A stretch of 64,000 nt of DNA from Pseudomonadota bacterium (GTDB taxonomy: Bacteria > Pseudomonadota > Gammaproteobacteria > Burkholderiales > Burkholderiaceae_C). The position numbers and the translations under genes were made by a program. Below the pieces are notes generated by a model. The model was not told the DNA's origin. It did no database searches and saw nothing but the letters and a program-made list of their open reading frames with translations. Below, in pieces: positions 1 to 11,062 of this stretch. The stretch's first letter is position 1; the number at the start of each line of letters is the position of its first letter. The stretch is from positions 131,505 to 195,504 of the forward strand of contig JAEZWW010000005.1 of the NCBI GenBank assembly GCA_023442945.1, in the 5' to 3' direction.

Positions 1-2283
1 CACGACCACCACGATCACGATCACGCGCATGGGCACGCGCACGCGCACGCCGCGGCCCCCGCTTGCGAGGGCGACGCCTGCCGCGCGCCGGTCGCCCTGG
101 CCCCGGCCGTGCCCATGCCCGAGGGCGCCCTGTTGTTGCGCATCCCCGGCATGGACTGCGCGGTGGAAGAAAGCCAGGTGCGCCGCGCGCTGGAATCTGA
201 ACCGGCCGTGCGCAGCCTGAGCTTTGACCTGAACGCCCGCACCCTGGGGGTGGACGCCCCGGCCGAGGCTTGGGAAGGCGTGGAGCGCGCCATCCAGGCC
301 ACCGGCCTGTCGACCGAGCGCCTGACCCAGCCCGTGTCCGCCGCCGAGACCGCCCAGCGCCAGCGCCGCGAGGCGTGGCAGCTGGGCGCCGCGCTGGCGC
401 TGGCGCTGGGCGCCGAAGCGGTGCACTTCTTCGCGCCTGAAACGCGCACCTGGCAGCTCGTCAGCATGGCGATTGCGGCGGTGGCCATCGCCTTGTCGGG
501 CTTTGGCGTGTACCGCAAAGGATTGAATTCCCTGCTGCGCGGGCAACTGGGCATTTCGGCGCTGATGACGGTGGCCGTGACCGGCGCTTTTCTGATCGGC
601 CAGTGGGCCGAGGCGGCGATGGTGATGGCGCTGTACTCCATCGCCGAGCTGATCGAGGCACGCGCCGTCGAGCGCGCCCGCGGCGCCATCAAGGGCTTGC
701 TGGATCTGGCGCCGGCACTGGCCGAAGTGCGCCAGCCGGACGGCAGCTGGGCGCCTGTGCCGCCCGCGCAAATTCCCGTCGGCGCCGTGGTGCGCGTGAA
801 GCCGGGCGAACGCCTGGCGCTGGACGGGCGCGTGGTCGCCGGCCACAGCAGCATCGACCAGGCACCGGTGACGGGCGAAAGCGTGCCGGTCGAAAAAGGC
901 CCGGGCGACGAGGTCTTTGCCGGCACCATCAACCAGCAAGGCGCGCTCGAATTTGAAGTGACCGCGCCCGCGACCGACACCGTGCTGGCCCGCATCATCC
1001 ACGCGGTGGAGCAGGCCCAGGGCTCGCGCGCGCCCACGCAGCGCTTTGTCGACCGCTTTGCCGCCATCTACACGCCGCTGGTCTTCGTCATCGCGCTGGC
1101 GGTGGCGCTGCTGGGCCCGTGGCTGATGGGTTGGCCGTGGCTGACCGGCGTGTACAAGGCGCTGGTGCTGCTGGTCATCGCCTGCCCGTGCGCGCTGGTG
1201 ATCTCCACGCCCGTCACCGTCGTCAGCGGCCTGGCCGCGGCGGCGCGGCGCGGCATCCTCATCAAAGGCGGCGCCTACCTGGAAGAAGCGCGCAAGCTGA
1301 CCCACATCGCGCTGGACAAAACCGGCACCGTCACCGAAGGCCGCCCGCGCCTGGTCGCGCATGAGATCGTCCGCCCCGGTGCCGACGCCGCCCAGGTGCG
1401 CGCCCTGGCCGCCGCCATGGCTGGCCGGTCCGACCACCCGGTGTCGCGCGCCATTGCCGGCGGTCTGACGGACAAAACGGACGGCCCCGGCGTAGGCGCC
1501 AGCGCCCTGCCCGCGCTGGACGGCTTTGCCGCCGAGGCCGGGCGCGGCACCACCGCGCGCGCTGGGCAAAAGACGGTCATCCTGGGCAACCACCGCTGGA
1601 TCGAGGAGCGTGGTCAATGCTCGCCCGAGTTGGAAGCGCGCATGCTGCCGCACGAACAGCAAGGCCGCACCATCAGCCTGCTGGCCGACGATGACGGCGT
1701 GCTGGCCTTGTTCGCCGTGGCCGACGCGATCAAACCCAGCTCGCAAGCCGCCGTGCAGGAGCTGAAAGCCCTGGGCATCACCCCCGTCATGCTGACCGGC
1801 GACAACGCGCTGACGGCGCGCGCCATCGCCGACCAGGCCGGCATTGAGCAGGTGCAGGCCAGCCTGCTGCCGCAGCAAAAGCTGGACGCGATCCAGGCCC
1901 TGGCCGCCGGCGGTGCGGGCCAGGCAAAAGGCGCGGCCATGGTCGGCATGGTGGGCGACGGCATCAACGACGCCCCCGCCCTGGCCGCCGCCCACCTGGG
2001 CTTTGCCATGGGCCAGGCCGGCACCCACACCGCGACCGAGGCGGCCGACGTGGTCATCATGAACGACGACCTGCGCCGCGTGCCGGAGACCGTGCGCCTG
2101 TCCCAACGCGCCCACGGCATCCTGTGGCAGAACATTTCGCTGGCGCTGGGCATCAAAGCGGTCTTCCTCGTCCTGGCCGTCGCCGGCAGCGCGACCATGT
2201 GGATGGCGGTGTTTGCGGACATGGGCGCGAGCCTGCTGGTGGTGGGCAATGGCTTGCGGATGCTGCGCAGCAAGCAAGACTGA
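1..2283 (+). CDS. cadA: Zn/Cd/Pb-translocating P1B-type ATPase, 5' end outside window
   Basis: Inner-membrane pump that exports soft divalent metals using ATP. The frame is open from base 1, so the ATG at 109 is not the true start. The first 19 visible codons are a His/Asp/Ala-rich stretch (HDHHDHDHAHGHAHAH), followed by a Cys pair and an HMA-type metal-binding domain with GMDCAVEE near 150-180. The CPC membrane motif lies near 1183-1191, the phosphorylation motif DKTGT near 1315-1329, the HP motif (SDHPVS) near 1430, TGDN near 1797 and GDGIND near 1957-1971. The last membrane segments carry a Lys after LALGI and the Asp of DMGAS, typical of the Zn/Cd/Pb subgroup rather than the Cu subgroup. 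760 codons are visible. The family call is firm; metal preference is inferred, and zntA would be an equally good name. Confidence 0.93.
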   Translation, partial: HDHHDHDHAHGHAHAHAAAPACEGDACRAPVALAPAVPMPEGALLLRIPGMDCAVEESQVRRALESEPAVRSLSFDLNARTLGVDAPAEAWEGVERAIQATGLSTERLTQPVSAAETAQRQRREAWQLGAALALALGAEAVHFFAPETRTWQLVSMAIAAVAIALSGFGVYRKGLNSLLRGQLGISALMTVAVTGAFLIGQWAEAAMVMALYSIAELIEARAVERARGAIKGLLDLAPALAEVRQPDGSWAPVPPAQIPVGAVVRVKPGERLALDGRVVAGHSSIDQAPVTGESVPVEKGPGDEVFAGTINQQGALEFEVTAPATDTVLARIIHAVEQAQGSRAPTQRFVDRFAAIYTPLVFVIALAVALLGPWLMGWPWLTGVYKALVLLVIACPCALVISTPVTVVSGLAAAARRGILIKGGAYLEEARKLTHIALDKTGTVTEGRPRLVAHEIVRPGADAAQVRALAAAMAGRSDHPVSRAIAGGLTDKTDGPGVGASALPALDGFAAEAGRGTTARAGQKTVILGNHRWIEERGQCSPELEARMLPHEQQGRTISLLADDDGVLALFAVADAIKPSSQAAVQELKALGITPVMLTGDNALTARAIADQAGIEQVQASLLPQQKLDAIQALAAGGAGQAKGAAMVGMVGDGINDAPALAAAHLGFAMGQAGTHTATEAADVVIMNDDLRRVPETVRLSQRAHGILWQNISLALGIKAVFLVLAVAGSATMWMAVFADMGASLLVVGNGLRMLRSKQD

Positions 2284-2354
2284 TCGAAGCCGAGCACCGC
2301 GCTTTGCTCTGAGTAAGCTTGGCTTGCAAGCCGGGACTTGGAGCAACGACAGGA

Positions 2355-2708
2355 ATGAAAACATTGACCAACCTCGTTAAGACCGTTCTGTGCGTCGCGT
2401 TCCTGATCGTGCTGTTGGCTACCACAGAGCTGTTTCGAACAAACGGGTTGTGGGTGTCATTGGTCGCGGCTTACGCGCTTGGCTCGCTGCTGATGCTGAG
2501 AATCCTGCCGTGGGGCCGCGAAGACCCCAGAGCCGCCAAATTCCGCCGGTGGGCTTCAATAGGAGGGTTTAGCCTGGGATTTTTGCTACTGCTCTTCCTG
2601 GCGGCAGGAGAAGCGCAGTTCAAACGGGTTGAAATCTCGCCCCAAGGCCTATCCGAAAGGACCCGCGGGAAAGCCAGCATGCCCGCGGCGCCTGCCAGTG
2701 CCAATTGA
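2355..2708 (+). CDS. Small hypothetical inner-membrane protein
   Basis: A 117-residue protein with about three hydrophobic segments (residues about 7-24, 31-47 and 71-88) and a polar C-terminal tail rich in Ala, Pro and Ser. I do not recognise a family. The ATG at 2355 is preferred because GGAG lies 11 bases upstream at 2340-2343; the frame is open upstream to a TTG at 2319, but that start lacks a ribosome site. It follows the metal ATPase by about 70 bp in the same direction and could be co-transcribed, but nothing ties it to metal transport. Confidence 0.6.
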   Translation: MKTLTNLVKTVLCVAFLIVLLATTELFRTNGLWVSLVAAYALGSLLMLRILPWGREDPRAAKFRRWASIGGFSLGFLLLLFLAAGEAQFKRVEISPQGLSERTRGKASMPAAPASAN

Positions 2709-2740
2709 TCGCTGGGCGGCTGTCGGCTTGCTTTTTACTC

Positions 2741-2800
2741 CTGCTTTGATAGCTGCCCGCGCTGGTGGCTGTAGAGCCAGAGGCCAATTTTCCCCAAAAT
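2741..2800 (-). repeat. Comamonadaceae-type intergenic repeat, copy 1 (minus)
   Basis: A copy of the dispersed repeat of this window, read on the minus strand: an A-rich start, then GCCTCTGGC, CCACCAGCGCGGGCAGCTA and a short A/T-rich tail. It lies downstream of the small membrane protein gene. Function unknown. Confidence 0.75.
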
Positions 2801-2931
2801 CGTTGCCCCCTCGCCCGCAAATGCTTACACCTGCCCCGGCGGCTCGCCCGTCTGCGGCGCCAGACCGTGCCTAAGATCGTCGGGCGCTGGGCCCGCGCCT
2901 CCCGCGTGGCCGCGAGCCCCCTTCAACGACC

Positions 2932-3603
2932 ATGGCCCCCAACGATCGCACCCGCCACCAACGCACCGTCCACCCGGCACCCCCAGTGCTGCGCCGCAGC
3001 GCAAGCGGTCTGAGCCTGGCGCTGGCGCTGGCGATCAGCGCCTGCGCGCAGACGCCCACCGCCGACGTCGCCGGCCTGCCCGAAGTCACGCTGCAAAAGG
3101 TGCTGGAAGGTTCGAGCTGGAAGCGGCGCGATCTGCAGGTCTCGGCATGGCGCGACGCCGACGCCCAAACGCTGCTGCGGCCAGGCGCTGGCTGCAAGCT
3201 CTACAGCGCGCACAACAGCGCGATCGTCGACGGTGGCGCCATTCAGTTTGCGTTGGACGAACGCGGCGAGTTCATCGCACGGCCCGCGCACGGCGGCAAC
3301 GCCGGGCTGACCCAACTGCTGCGCCGCTGCATGCGAGCCGATGCCGTGGTCTGGGCCAGAACCATCGCCATGTACACCAACGCCCTGTTGCCGACCGTCG
3401 TAACCGCTGAGAAGCGCGACGATGTGGCCACGCTCACCCGTTCGGGCGTGCGCGACGTGCCGCCGACCCTGCAACGCCAGGCCAGCGGCGACGAAGCGCG
3501 CTTGGTGACGGTGCTGCCGGGGCCGCGCTTCTTCCGCCTGAAGGCGTTCGTGCCGGACGAGGGGCCGACGGTGGTGGAGCAGGACATGCTCGACGTGCGC
3601 TGA
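2932..3603 (+). CDS. Putative exported lipoprotein, unknown function
   Basis: A 223-residue protein. After a charged N-terminus (about residues 1-24) comes a hydrophobic stretch ending in a lipobox-like AISAC at about residues 34-38, which predicts a lipidated Cys and export to the periplasm or outer membrane. The remaining part has no motif I can name; it has two further Cys (in GAGCKLY and LLRRCMRAD) and looks globular. The N-terminal extension before the hydrophobic stretch is longer than usual, so a later start is possible. No clear ribosome site precedes the ATG. The gene is flanked by dispersed repeats on both sides. Confidence 0.6.
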   Translation: MAPNDRTRHQRTVHPAPPVLRRSASGLSLALALAISACAQTPTADVAGLPEVTLQKVLEGSSWKRRDLQVSAWRDADAQTLLRPGAGCKLYSAHNSAIVDGGAIQFALDERGEFIARPAHGGNAGLTQLLRRCMRADAVVWARTIAMYTNALLPTVVTAEKRDDVATLTRSGVRDVPPTLQRQASGDEARLVTVLPGPRFFRLKAFVPDEGPTVVEQDMLDVR

Positions 3604-3628
3604 GGCGAGCACCCTGCCGACACGTTTG

Positions 3629-3690
3629 ACAAGAAAATAGGCCTCTAGCCTTACAACCACCAGCGCAAGCAGCTACTGATTAGGTAGCAA
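3629..3690 (+). repeat. Comamonadaceae-type intergenic repeat, copy 2
   Basis: A clear plus-strand copy: an A-rich lead, GCCTCTAGCCTTACAACC, then GCGCAAGCAGCTA and an A/T-rich tail. It lies between convergent genes (lipoprotein and enoyl-CoA hydratase). Confidence 0.8.
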
Positions 3691-3755
3691 TCGATCAGCC
3701 CGATCGCCCCTGCGTGACGCGCCCGACCCGCAGCGCGCGCCGCCCACACGCCGCC

Positions 3756-4661
3756 TCAGCGCGCCTTCAGCTGCGCTTCCATGCGCGCGATCTCGCGGCG
3801 GGCCTCGTCACCTTCGGGGATGTCGCGGCCGGAGTCGCGCCACTGCACGGCGGCCTTGAAGCCTTCGGTCTGCGCATAGCGGCGAAACCACAGGCCTTCG
3901 GGGTTGTGGCGGGTGATGCCGTCGAACACCGTGGCCAGCGTCTGGCCCTGCTCCAGCCCCATGGTCAGCATGACCTGGTTGACCACCAGCTTGTGCATGG
4001 CCAGGTGACCGCGCGGCACGCCGGCGATGCGCTCGGCCAGGCGCAGGGTGGCGGCTTCCAGCTCGGCCTCGTCCACGGCTTCGTTGGCCAGGCCCCAGTC
4101 GGCGGCCTGCTGGCCGCTGATCACATCGCCGGTGAACATCATCTGCTTGGCCCGCGTGGGCCCCAGGCGCTGCGTCCACATCGCCGTGGTGGGGCAGCCC
4201 CAGACGCGCGTGGGCATGTAGCCGATGCGCGCGTTCTTGGCCATGACCAGCAGGTCGCAGCACAGGGCAATGTCGCTGCCGCCCGCCACCGCCGCGCCGT
4301 GCACCTTGGCGATGGTCGGCTTGCTGCAGCGCCACAGGCTCATGAAGTCCTCGGTGTTGCGCTTCATGAAGGCGTAGTCTTCCATCGGGTCCCACGGGTA
4401 CGCTTCCTGCTGGCACGGGTGGTCGATGGCCTGCTCGGCGGTTTCGGCCAGGTCGTAGCCGCCGCAAAAGCCCTTGCCCGCGCCTTCGACCACGATCACG
4501 TGGATGGCCGGGTTGTCCTGCGCCCATTCGACCGCCTGGCGGATCTCGCGCGGCGTCTGGTCGTTGATCGCGTTCAGCCGCTCCGGCCGGTTGAGCAGCA
4601 GACGCGCGATGCGCGGGCGCTGCGGGTCGGGCTCGATCTGCAAGGTGGTGAAGCGGGGCAT
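3756..4661 (-). CDS. Enoyl-CoA hydratase/isomerase (crotonase) family protein
   Basis: A 301-residue cytoplasmic crotonase-fold enzyme, expected to hydrate or isomerise an enoyl-CoA thioester. The oxyanion-hole regions are visible as GKGFCGGYDLAE in the first third and HGAAVAGGSDIALCCDLLV near the middle. The start MPRFTTLQ at 4661 is chosen because GAGGAG lies just upstream; the frame is open further upstream, but only inside the GST gene. It begins 10 bp after the GST stop codon, so the two form an operon with the GST first. It is longer than minimal crotonases (about 260 residues), with a C-terminal helical extension. The exact substrate cannot be read from the sequence. Confidence 0.85.
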   Translation of the reverse strand: MPRFTTLQIEPDPQRPRIARLLLNRPERLNAINDQTPREIRQAVEWAQDNPAIHVIVVEGAGKGFCGGYDLAETAEQAIDHPCQQEAYPWDPMEDYAFMKRNTEDFMSLWRCSKPTIAKVHGAAVAGGSDIALCCDLLVMAKNARIGYMPTRVWGCPTTAMWTQRLGPTRAKQMMFTGDVISGQQAADWGLANEAVDEAELEAATLRLAERIAGVPRGHLAMHKLVVNQVMLTMGLEQGQTLATVFDGITRHNPEGLWFRRYAQTEGFKAAVQWRDSGRDIPEGDEARREIARMEAQLKAR

Positions 4662-4671
4662 GGGCGTCTCC

Positions 4672-5367
4672 TCAAAGGCGGTGGTCGTTGGCGGGCACTG
4701 CGGGCGCCTTGCGCATGATGGCTTCGAAATCTGGCCGGGCCAGCAGCACGTCCATCCAGCACAGCAGCGCCGACGGCACGGCGGCGGCGAAGCGCTCTGG
4801 CGCGTGGCGCGCCAGCTGGCGCACAAAGGGCACGGTGGCGAAGTCGGCCAGGCTGGGGCGGGGGCCGAACAGGTACGCCGTTTCAGCGACGCGCGCGCCC
4901 GCCGCCAGGTGCTCGGCCAGCCGCGCGAGGAAGGGCTGCGCGGCCTGGAAATGCGCGTCGCTGAAGGCCTGTTCGGCCGCTGCCCCAGCTTCTGGCTCAG
5001 ACGCCCATTCGGCCGCGTAGCGGCTGGGATACTTGTAGCGGTCCAGGTGCGGCTTGAAGTCCGACTCGCACGCGGCGATCAGCGCCAGCATGTCGGCCAG
5101 CGTGCCGCGCTCGGGCGCCAGCCAGCGCTCGGGGTCGCGCTGGTGCAAGGCCCACAGCATGACGTCCAGGCTCTGGTCGATCACCTGGCCGCCGGGCAGC
5201 ACCAGCACCGGCACCGTGCCCTTGGGCGAAGCGGTCAGCATCGCAGGCGGCTTGGCGCGCAGGCTGACTTCGTGCTGCGCCACCGCCACGCCGGCCGCCT
5301 GAATCGCCCAGCGCGCGCGCATCGCGTAGGGGCAGCGGCGGAAGGTGTACAGCAGGGGCAGGCTCAT
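4672..5367 (-). CDS. Glutathione S-transferase-like protein
   Basis: A 231-residue protein. The N-terminal thioredoxin-fold half opens LLYTFRRCPYAMRARWAI, where CPYAMR is a Cys-type glutathione-binding site like those of glutaredoxin-like GSTs, and VPVLVLPGGQVIDQSLDVM supplies the cis-Pro and the Ser of the glutathione site. The C-terminal half is helical with a typical GST C-terminal pattern (PSLADFATVPFVRQL). The start MSLPLLY at 5367 is chosen because the GST fold begins there; sequence upstream in frame is not homologous-looking. It is the first gene of a two-gene unit with the enoyl-CoA hydratase and is divergent from the copper-storage-like gene. Confidence 0.85.
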   Translation of the reverse strand: MSLPLLYTFRRCPYAMRARWAIQAAGVAVAQHEVSLRAKPPAMLTASPKGTVPVLVLPGGQVIDQSLDVMLWALHQRDPERWLAPERGTLADMLALIAACESDFKPHLDRYKYPSRYAAEWASEPEAGAAAEQAFSDAHFQAAQPFLARLAEHLAAGARVAETAYLFGPRPSLADFATVPFVRQLARHAPERFAAAVPSALLCWMDVLLARPDFEAIMRKAPAVPANDHRL

Positions 5368-5518
5368 GGTGCCGACGCTAACACGGCGCCACCTGTAGGA
5401 GGGACCCGACGGCGCGGCGGCCCTTGCGACCACGGACAGGGAGGAAGCATTCTCCCGCTGGCGCAGCGCCGCAGCGGCCACGATGGGATTCTTCTGTCCA
5501 GCACCAATGGAGAACACC

Positions 5519-5860
5519 ATGGAACACACCAACGCCCAGATGCAGGCCTGCATCGACCAGTGCCTGAAGTGCTACCAGGTCTGTCAGGGCATGGCCCTGA
5601 CGCACTGCCTGACGCTCGGCGGCCAGCACACCGAGCCCACGCACTTCCGGCTGATGCTGAACTGCGCCGAGATCTGCCGCACCAGCGCGGCGATCATGCT
5701 GAGCGGCTCGCCGTTGCACCAGCGCACTTGCGCGCTGTGTGCCGATGTGTGCGAGCAGTGCGCGAGCGATTGCGAGCGCATCGGCGACATGCAGGCCTGC
5801 GTGGACGCCTGCCGCGCCTGCGCGCAAAGTTGCCGCACGATGGCGGGCGCCGCCGCCTAA
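5519..5860 (+). CDS. Cys-rich four-helix-bundle copper-storage protein (Csp-like)
   Basis: A 113-residue protein with 16 cysteines spaced as in helical CxxxC patterns (CIDQCLKCYQVC, CALCADVCEQC, CVDACRACAQSC). This is the hallmark of the DUF326/Csp four-helix bundle family, whose members line the bundle core with Cys thiolates and bind many Cu(I) ions. There is no signal peptide, so a cytosolic Csp3-type protein is expected. The ATG at 5519 is preferred over in-frame ATGs at 5483 and 5507 because GGAGA lies about 6 bp upstream. Its stop codon interlocks with that of the convergent hydrolase gene (5857-5860). Family call confident; metal load is inferred. Confidence 0.87.
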   Translation: MEHTNAQMQACIDQCLKCYQVCQGMALTHCLTLGGQHTEPTHFRLMLNCAEICRTSAAIMLSGSPLHQRTCALCADVCEQCASDCERIGDMQACVDACRACAQSCRTMAGAAA

Positions 5861-7086
5861 CGCACCGCGCCGACAGCCTGGCCCAGCGCCGTCAGCTGGT
5901 CCACCCGCAGGTCAAACCCGCGCTCGCTCGGGATCAGCATTTGCGCGGCGGCGACGCGGGCGACGGCGTCAACCAGGCTGTAGTGGTCGTGGCCGGGCAC
6001 GGGCAGGCAGCGCACCATGGGGTGGCGCGCGGCCTTCTGGCAGAGGCTGGTCAGGCTGCTGAGGTTGCCGGGCGGCTTCTGGCCTTCGATCAGGTAGGTG
6101 GGCGAGCCGATGCTGTCCAGCCAGCGCGCGGGCGAGCGCAGGGCTTGCTCTTGCGGTGGCAGCGCGCGCCAGTCGACGCGGCCGTACGCGGCGCCGTAGT
6201 CGCCGACTTCGCCCACCGGGCCCAGGGCCAGCACGGCGGCAAAGCGCGGCGTGGTTTCGGCCACCAGCAGGGCCAGCGTGCCGCCGGTGCTGTGGCCGCC
6301 CAGGTAGATGCGGCGCGGGTCGACGTAAGGCAGCTTGGCCAGGTGGTCGGCGGCGGCGATGACGTCGTCCACCTCGCCCAGGCCCAGCTCGCGCTGGCCG
6401 GGGTTGCGGTTGCCGCCGCGCAGGGTGGGGAACATCATCACCACGCCGGCTTCGCTGAAGGCCTGGGCCGACTGGTCGTTGCCGGCGGGGCCGCGCACCC
6501 AGAAGTCGTCCAGCGAATTGCTGTCGCCGCCCGTGAGCCAAATGATGGCCGGGTGCAGTTGGCGGTCTTTCGGGCTGGGGGTGACAAAGGCGGCCAACGT
6601 CTGGCCGTTGCTGACGTAGTCGCTGCGCTCGTACAGCGTGGCGGGCGGCTGCGGCAGCGGGTGCGGGCGGCCCGGTTCGGCCCGCACCTGGGTGATGAAG
6701 CCGCGGCGCGCGTCGCCCAGGGTCTGTGGTGCGGCAGCAGCAGCCTCGGCGCGCTCGGCCTGGCGGCGGGCGGCCAGTTCTTCGTCCAGCTGGCGGCGGC
6801 GTTGCTCGGCCGTGCGCTGGGCCTGCTGCGCCTGCATGGCGTCGTAGCTGGCGCGGCTGATGCAGTCGTAGCGGTGGTTGATCTCGTAGCCCTGCTCCAT
6901 CGCCTTTTCACGCCCCGCGGTGCCCAGCTTGCCGCCGTGGCACACGCTCTGGTCGCGCGCCGCGCCGGGCGCGCCGCTTTGCATGCGGCCCAGTTGGCCC
7001 CACAGCATCCACACCAGAAACGCGCCGCCCATCGCAAAGGCGATGACGCGGCTGAGGGAATTCCATTGGGTGTGGCTGGCGGGCAT
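5857..7086 (-). CDS. Membrane-anchored alpha/beta-hydrolase (prolyl-oligopeptidase/dienelactone-hydrolase type)
   Basis: A 409-residue protein. One hydrophobic segment at about residues 14-30 (VIAFAMGGAFLVWMLWG) suggests an N-terminal anchor. It is followed by a soluble linker with a Gln/Arg/Glu-rich, probably coiled-coil stretch at about 83-115, then an alpha/beta-hydrolase domain. The nucleophile elbow is GGHSTGG (near residue 265) and the catalytic His is probably in PGHDHYSL near the end. Substrate unknown; peptidase or esterase are both possible. The gene lies downstream of tex on the same strand but is separated from it by an intrinsic terminator, so it probably has its own promoter. 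No strong ribosome site precedes the ATG. Confidence 0.75.
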   Translation of the reverse strand: MPASHTQWNSLSRVIAFAMGGAFLVWMLWGQLGRMQSGAPGAARDQSVCHGGKLGTAGREKAMEQGYEINHRYDCISRASYDAMQAQQAQRTAEQRRRQLDEELAARRQAERAEAAAAAPQTLGDARRGFITQVRAEPGRPHPLPQPPATLYERSDYVSNGQTLAAFVTPSPKDRQLHPAIIWLTGGDSNSLDDFWVRGPAGNDQSAQAFSEAGVVMMFPTLRGGNRNPGQRELGLGEVDDVIAAADHLAKLPYVDPRRIYLGGHSTGGTLALLVAETTPRFAAVLALGPVGEVGDYGAAYGRVDWRALPPQEQALRSPARWLDSIGSPTYLIEGQKPPGNLSSLTSLCQKAARHPMVRCLPVPGHDHYSLVDAVARVAAAQMLIPSERGFDLRVDQLTALGQAVGAVR

Positions 7087-7116
7087 GGTGGCGCGAGATA
7101 AAAAGGCGGGGCAATG

Positions 7117-7155
7117 AAAAACGGCCGCCGATTGTCGCCAAATCGGCGGCCGTTT
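7117..7155 (-). terminator. Intrinsic terminator downstream of tex
   Basis: A perfect 15 bp inverted repeat (7119-7133 and 7141-7155, arm AAACGGCCGCCGATT) with a 7-base loop. On the minus strand it is followed by a short T tract (complement of the A run at 7117-7121). It sits between the tex stop and the hydrolase start, both on the minus strand. Confidence 0.85.
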
Positions 7156-7203
7156 GGGCCGGTGACCGTGCGCGGCGCGCTTCAGACGCGCGCCGGTTGT
7201 GCC

Positions 7204-9672
<2,469 letters not shown>

Positions 9673-9777
9673 CGGATGCGCTCGGGCGCCGCGCCGGCTT
9701 GGGCGGGCCGCCCCTCAAAAAGGGGGGGAGTTTGCCATAGCGCCCTGGACGCGACGCGACGCGGCCCTCCCCGGCGG

Positions 9778-11007
9778 TCAGCGTGTCTTGCGGGCCGGCG
9801 ATCCGCTGGCGATCGGGACCTGCAAGCGCACACAGGTGCCCCCACCCACGGCGGATTCGATCTGCAAGCTGCCCCCCAGGCGCGCGGCGCGCGCGCGCAT
9901 GCCCGCCAGCCCACGCCCGTGCAGCCGCGCCGCACCGCCGCTGTCTGGATGAGCCGGTGCCAGCAAGCCACGCCCGTCGTCGCGGATCTCCAGCAGCAAG
10001 TTGGGCGGCGCCGCCACGGCGGTGCAGCGCACGGTGACGGCGCGGGCCCCGGAATGCCGCACCACATTGGCCAGCGCCTCCTGGGCGATGCGCAGCACCT
10101 GGGTGGCGGCGTCGCCCCGCAGGCGCTCCAGCGGCGCGCTGGGCGCCAGCTGCCAATCCATGGCGATGCCGGCCAAATCCAACAGAGGCTGCATGCGGTA
10201 GCGCAGGTTGGCCAGGTGGGCCACGACCGAGCCCTGGGTGTGCGCACCGTCGACCAGCAGTTTCAGCTCCAGCAGGCAGTCCTGCAGCGCTGCGGCGGTG
10301 CCGCGCTGCGCCGGGGTGCCGCGCTCCAGCGCAGCGATCAGGGAGGTGAGGTGTGACCCCACGCCGTCGTGCAGGTCCTGCGCCAGCTGGCGGTGGCGTT
10401 CGTCGTCGCGGCGCGTGGCGGCGCCGGTCAGTCGGGGCAAGGCCAGCCAGGCCAGCACCAGCTCCAGTCCGACCACGGGCTGAAAGCGCGAGCGGTAGGC
10501 CGCGTCCAGCCCCAGGCGGGGCATGTCGCTGAGCAGCACGGCGCAGACCGGCACAGCCACCAGCAACAGCGCCCAGACCAGCCCAGTGCGTTCACGCCAG
10601 GCATGGCCGCCCAACGCCAGCAGCAAGGCCACGACGAAGCCGATGTTGCAACCCACCAGCGCGGCATGCGCCTGCCCCGTCGAGATGTCCATCTGGCCAG
10701 CCAGCAGGCACAGCAGCGTCACCCCGGTGTGGACGCCCCAGACCAAGCGCGCGTGCGGCCCCCACAGACCGGCGGCCAGCAACAGCGACGCTTCCGTCCC
10801 CAGCAGAGTGAGCTGCAGGGCCAGTTCGGCCCAAGCGGGACTGCCTTCGCCGAACACCCCCTGAGCCGGCAGGCACATGAATGCGGTCCAGGCGCCCAAC
10901 GTCAGTGCGAACGCCATATCCACGGCGGTGACGCGGCGCCAGGCACCGGCCCAGTGCGCGCGGGCGCTCAAGGCCAATGCCAGCCAGTGCATGGCGGGGG
11001 TGGGCAT
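9778..11007 (-). CDS. NarX/DesK-type membrane sensor histidine kinase
   Basis: A roughly 409-residue kinase. The N-terminal half has about six hydrophobic segments with no obvious periplasmic sensor domain, so a membrane-embedded or 7TM-like input is likely. The dimerisation/phosphoacceptor region is HisKA_3 type (RQLAQDLHDGVGSHLTSLIA, phospho-His in DLHDG). The HATPase domain shows ALANVVRHSGA (N box), EIRDDGRGL (G1) and GRGLAGMRARAARLGG (G2). It follows the LuxR-type response regulator on the same strand and is its evident partner. The start is uncertain: ATG at 11007 is used, but the frame is open to a TTG at 11058 only 4 bp after the regulator stop. Confidence 0.88.
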   Translation of the reverse strand: MPTPAMHWLALALSARAHWAGAWRRVTAVDMAFALTLGAWTAFMCLPAQGVFGEGSPAWAELALQLTLLGTEASLLLAAGLWGPHARLVWGVHTGVTLLCLLAGQMDISTGQAHAALVGCNIGFVVALLLALGGHAWRERTGLVWALLLVAVPVCAVLLSDMPRLGLDAAYRSRFQPVVGLELVLAWLALPRLTGAATRRDDERHRQLAQDLHDGVGSHLTSLIAALERGTPAQRGTAAALQDCLLELKLLVDGAHTQGSVVAHLANLRYRMQPLLDLAGIAMDWQLAPSAPLERLRGDAATQVLRIAQEALANVVRHSGARAVTVRCTAVAAPPNLLLEIRDDGRGLLAPAHPDSGGAARLHGRGLAGMRARAARLGGSLQIESAVGGGTCVRLQVPIASGSPARKTR

Positions 11008-11062
11008 GGAAATGGTCCGGGCGGGCGAGGTGCGCGCGCAGCGATGGCCGATGGTCAAACCT

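Noticed and set aside
4474..7101. 875-codon open frame on the plus strand across several minus-strand genes
   Set aside because: It runs antisense to the crotonase, GST and hydrolase genes, has a composition of His/Arg/Ala/Gly repeats and no start signal. It is an artefact of high GC.
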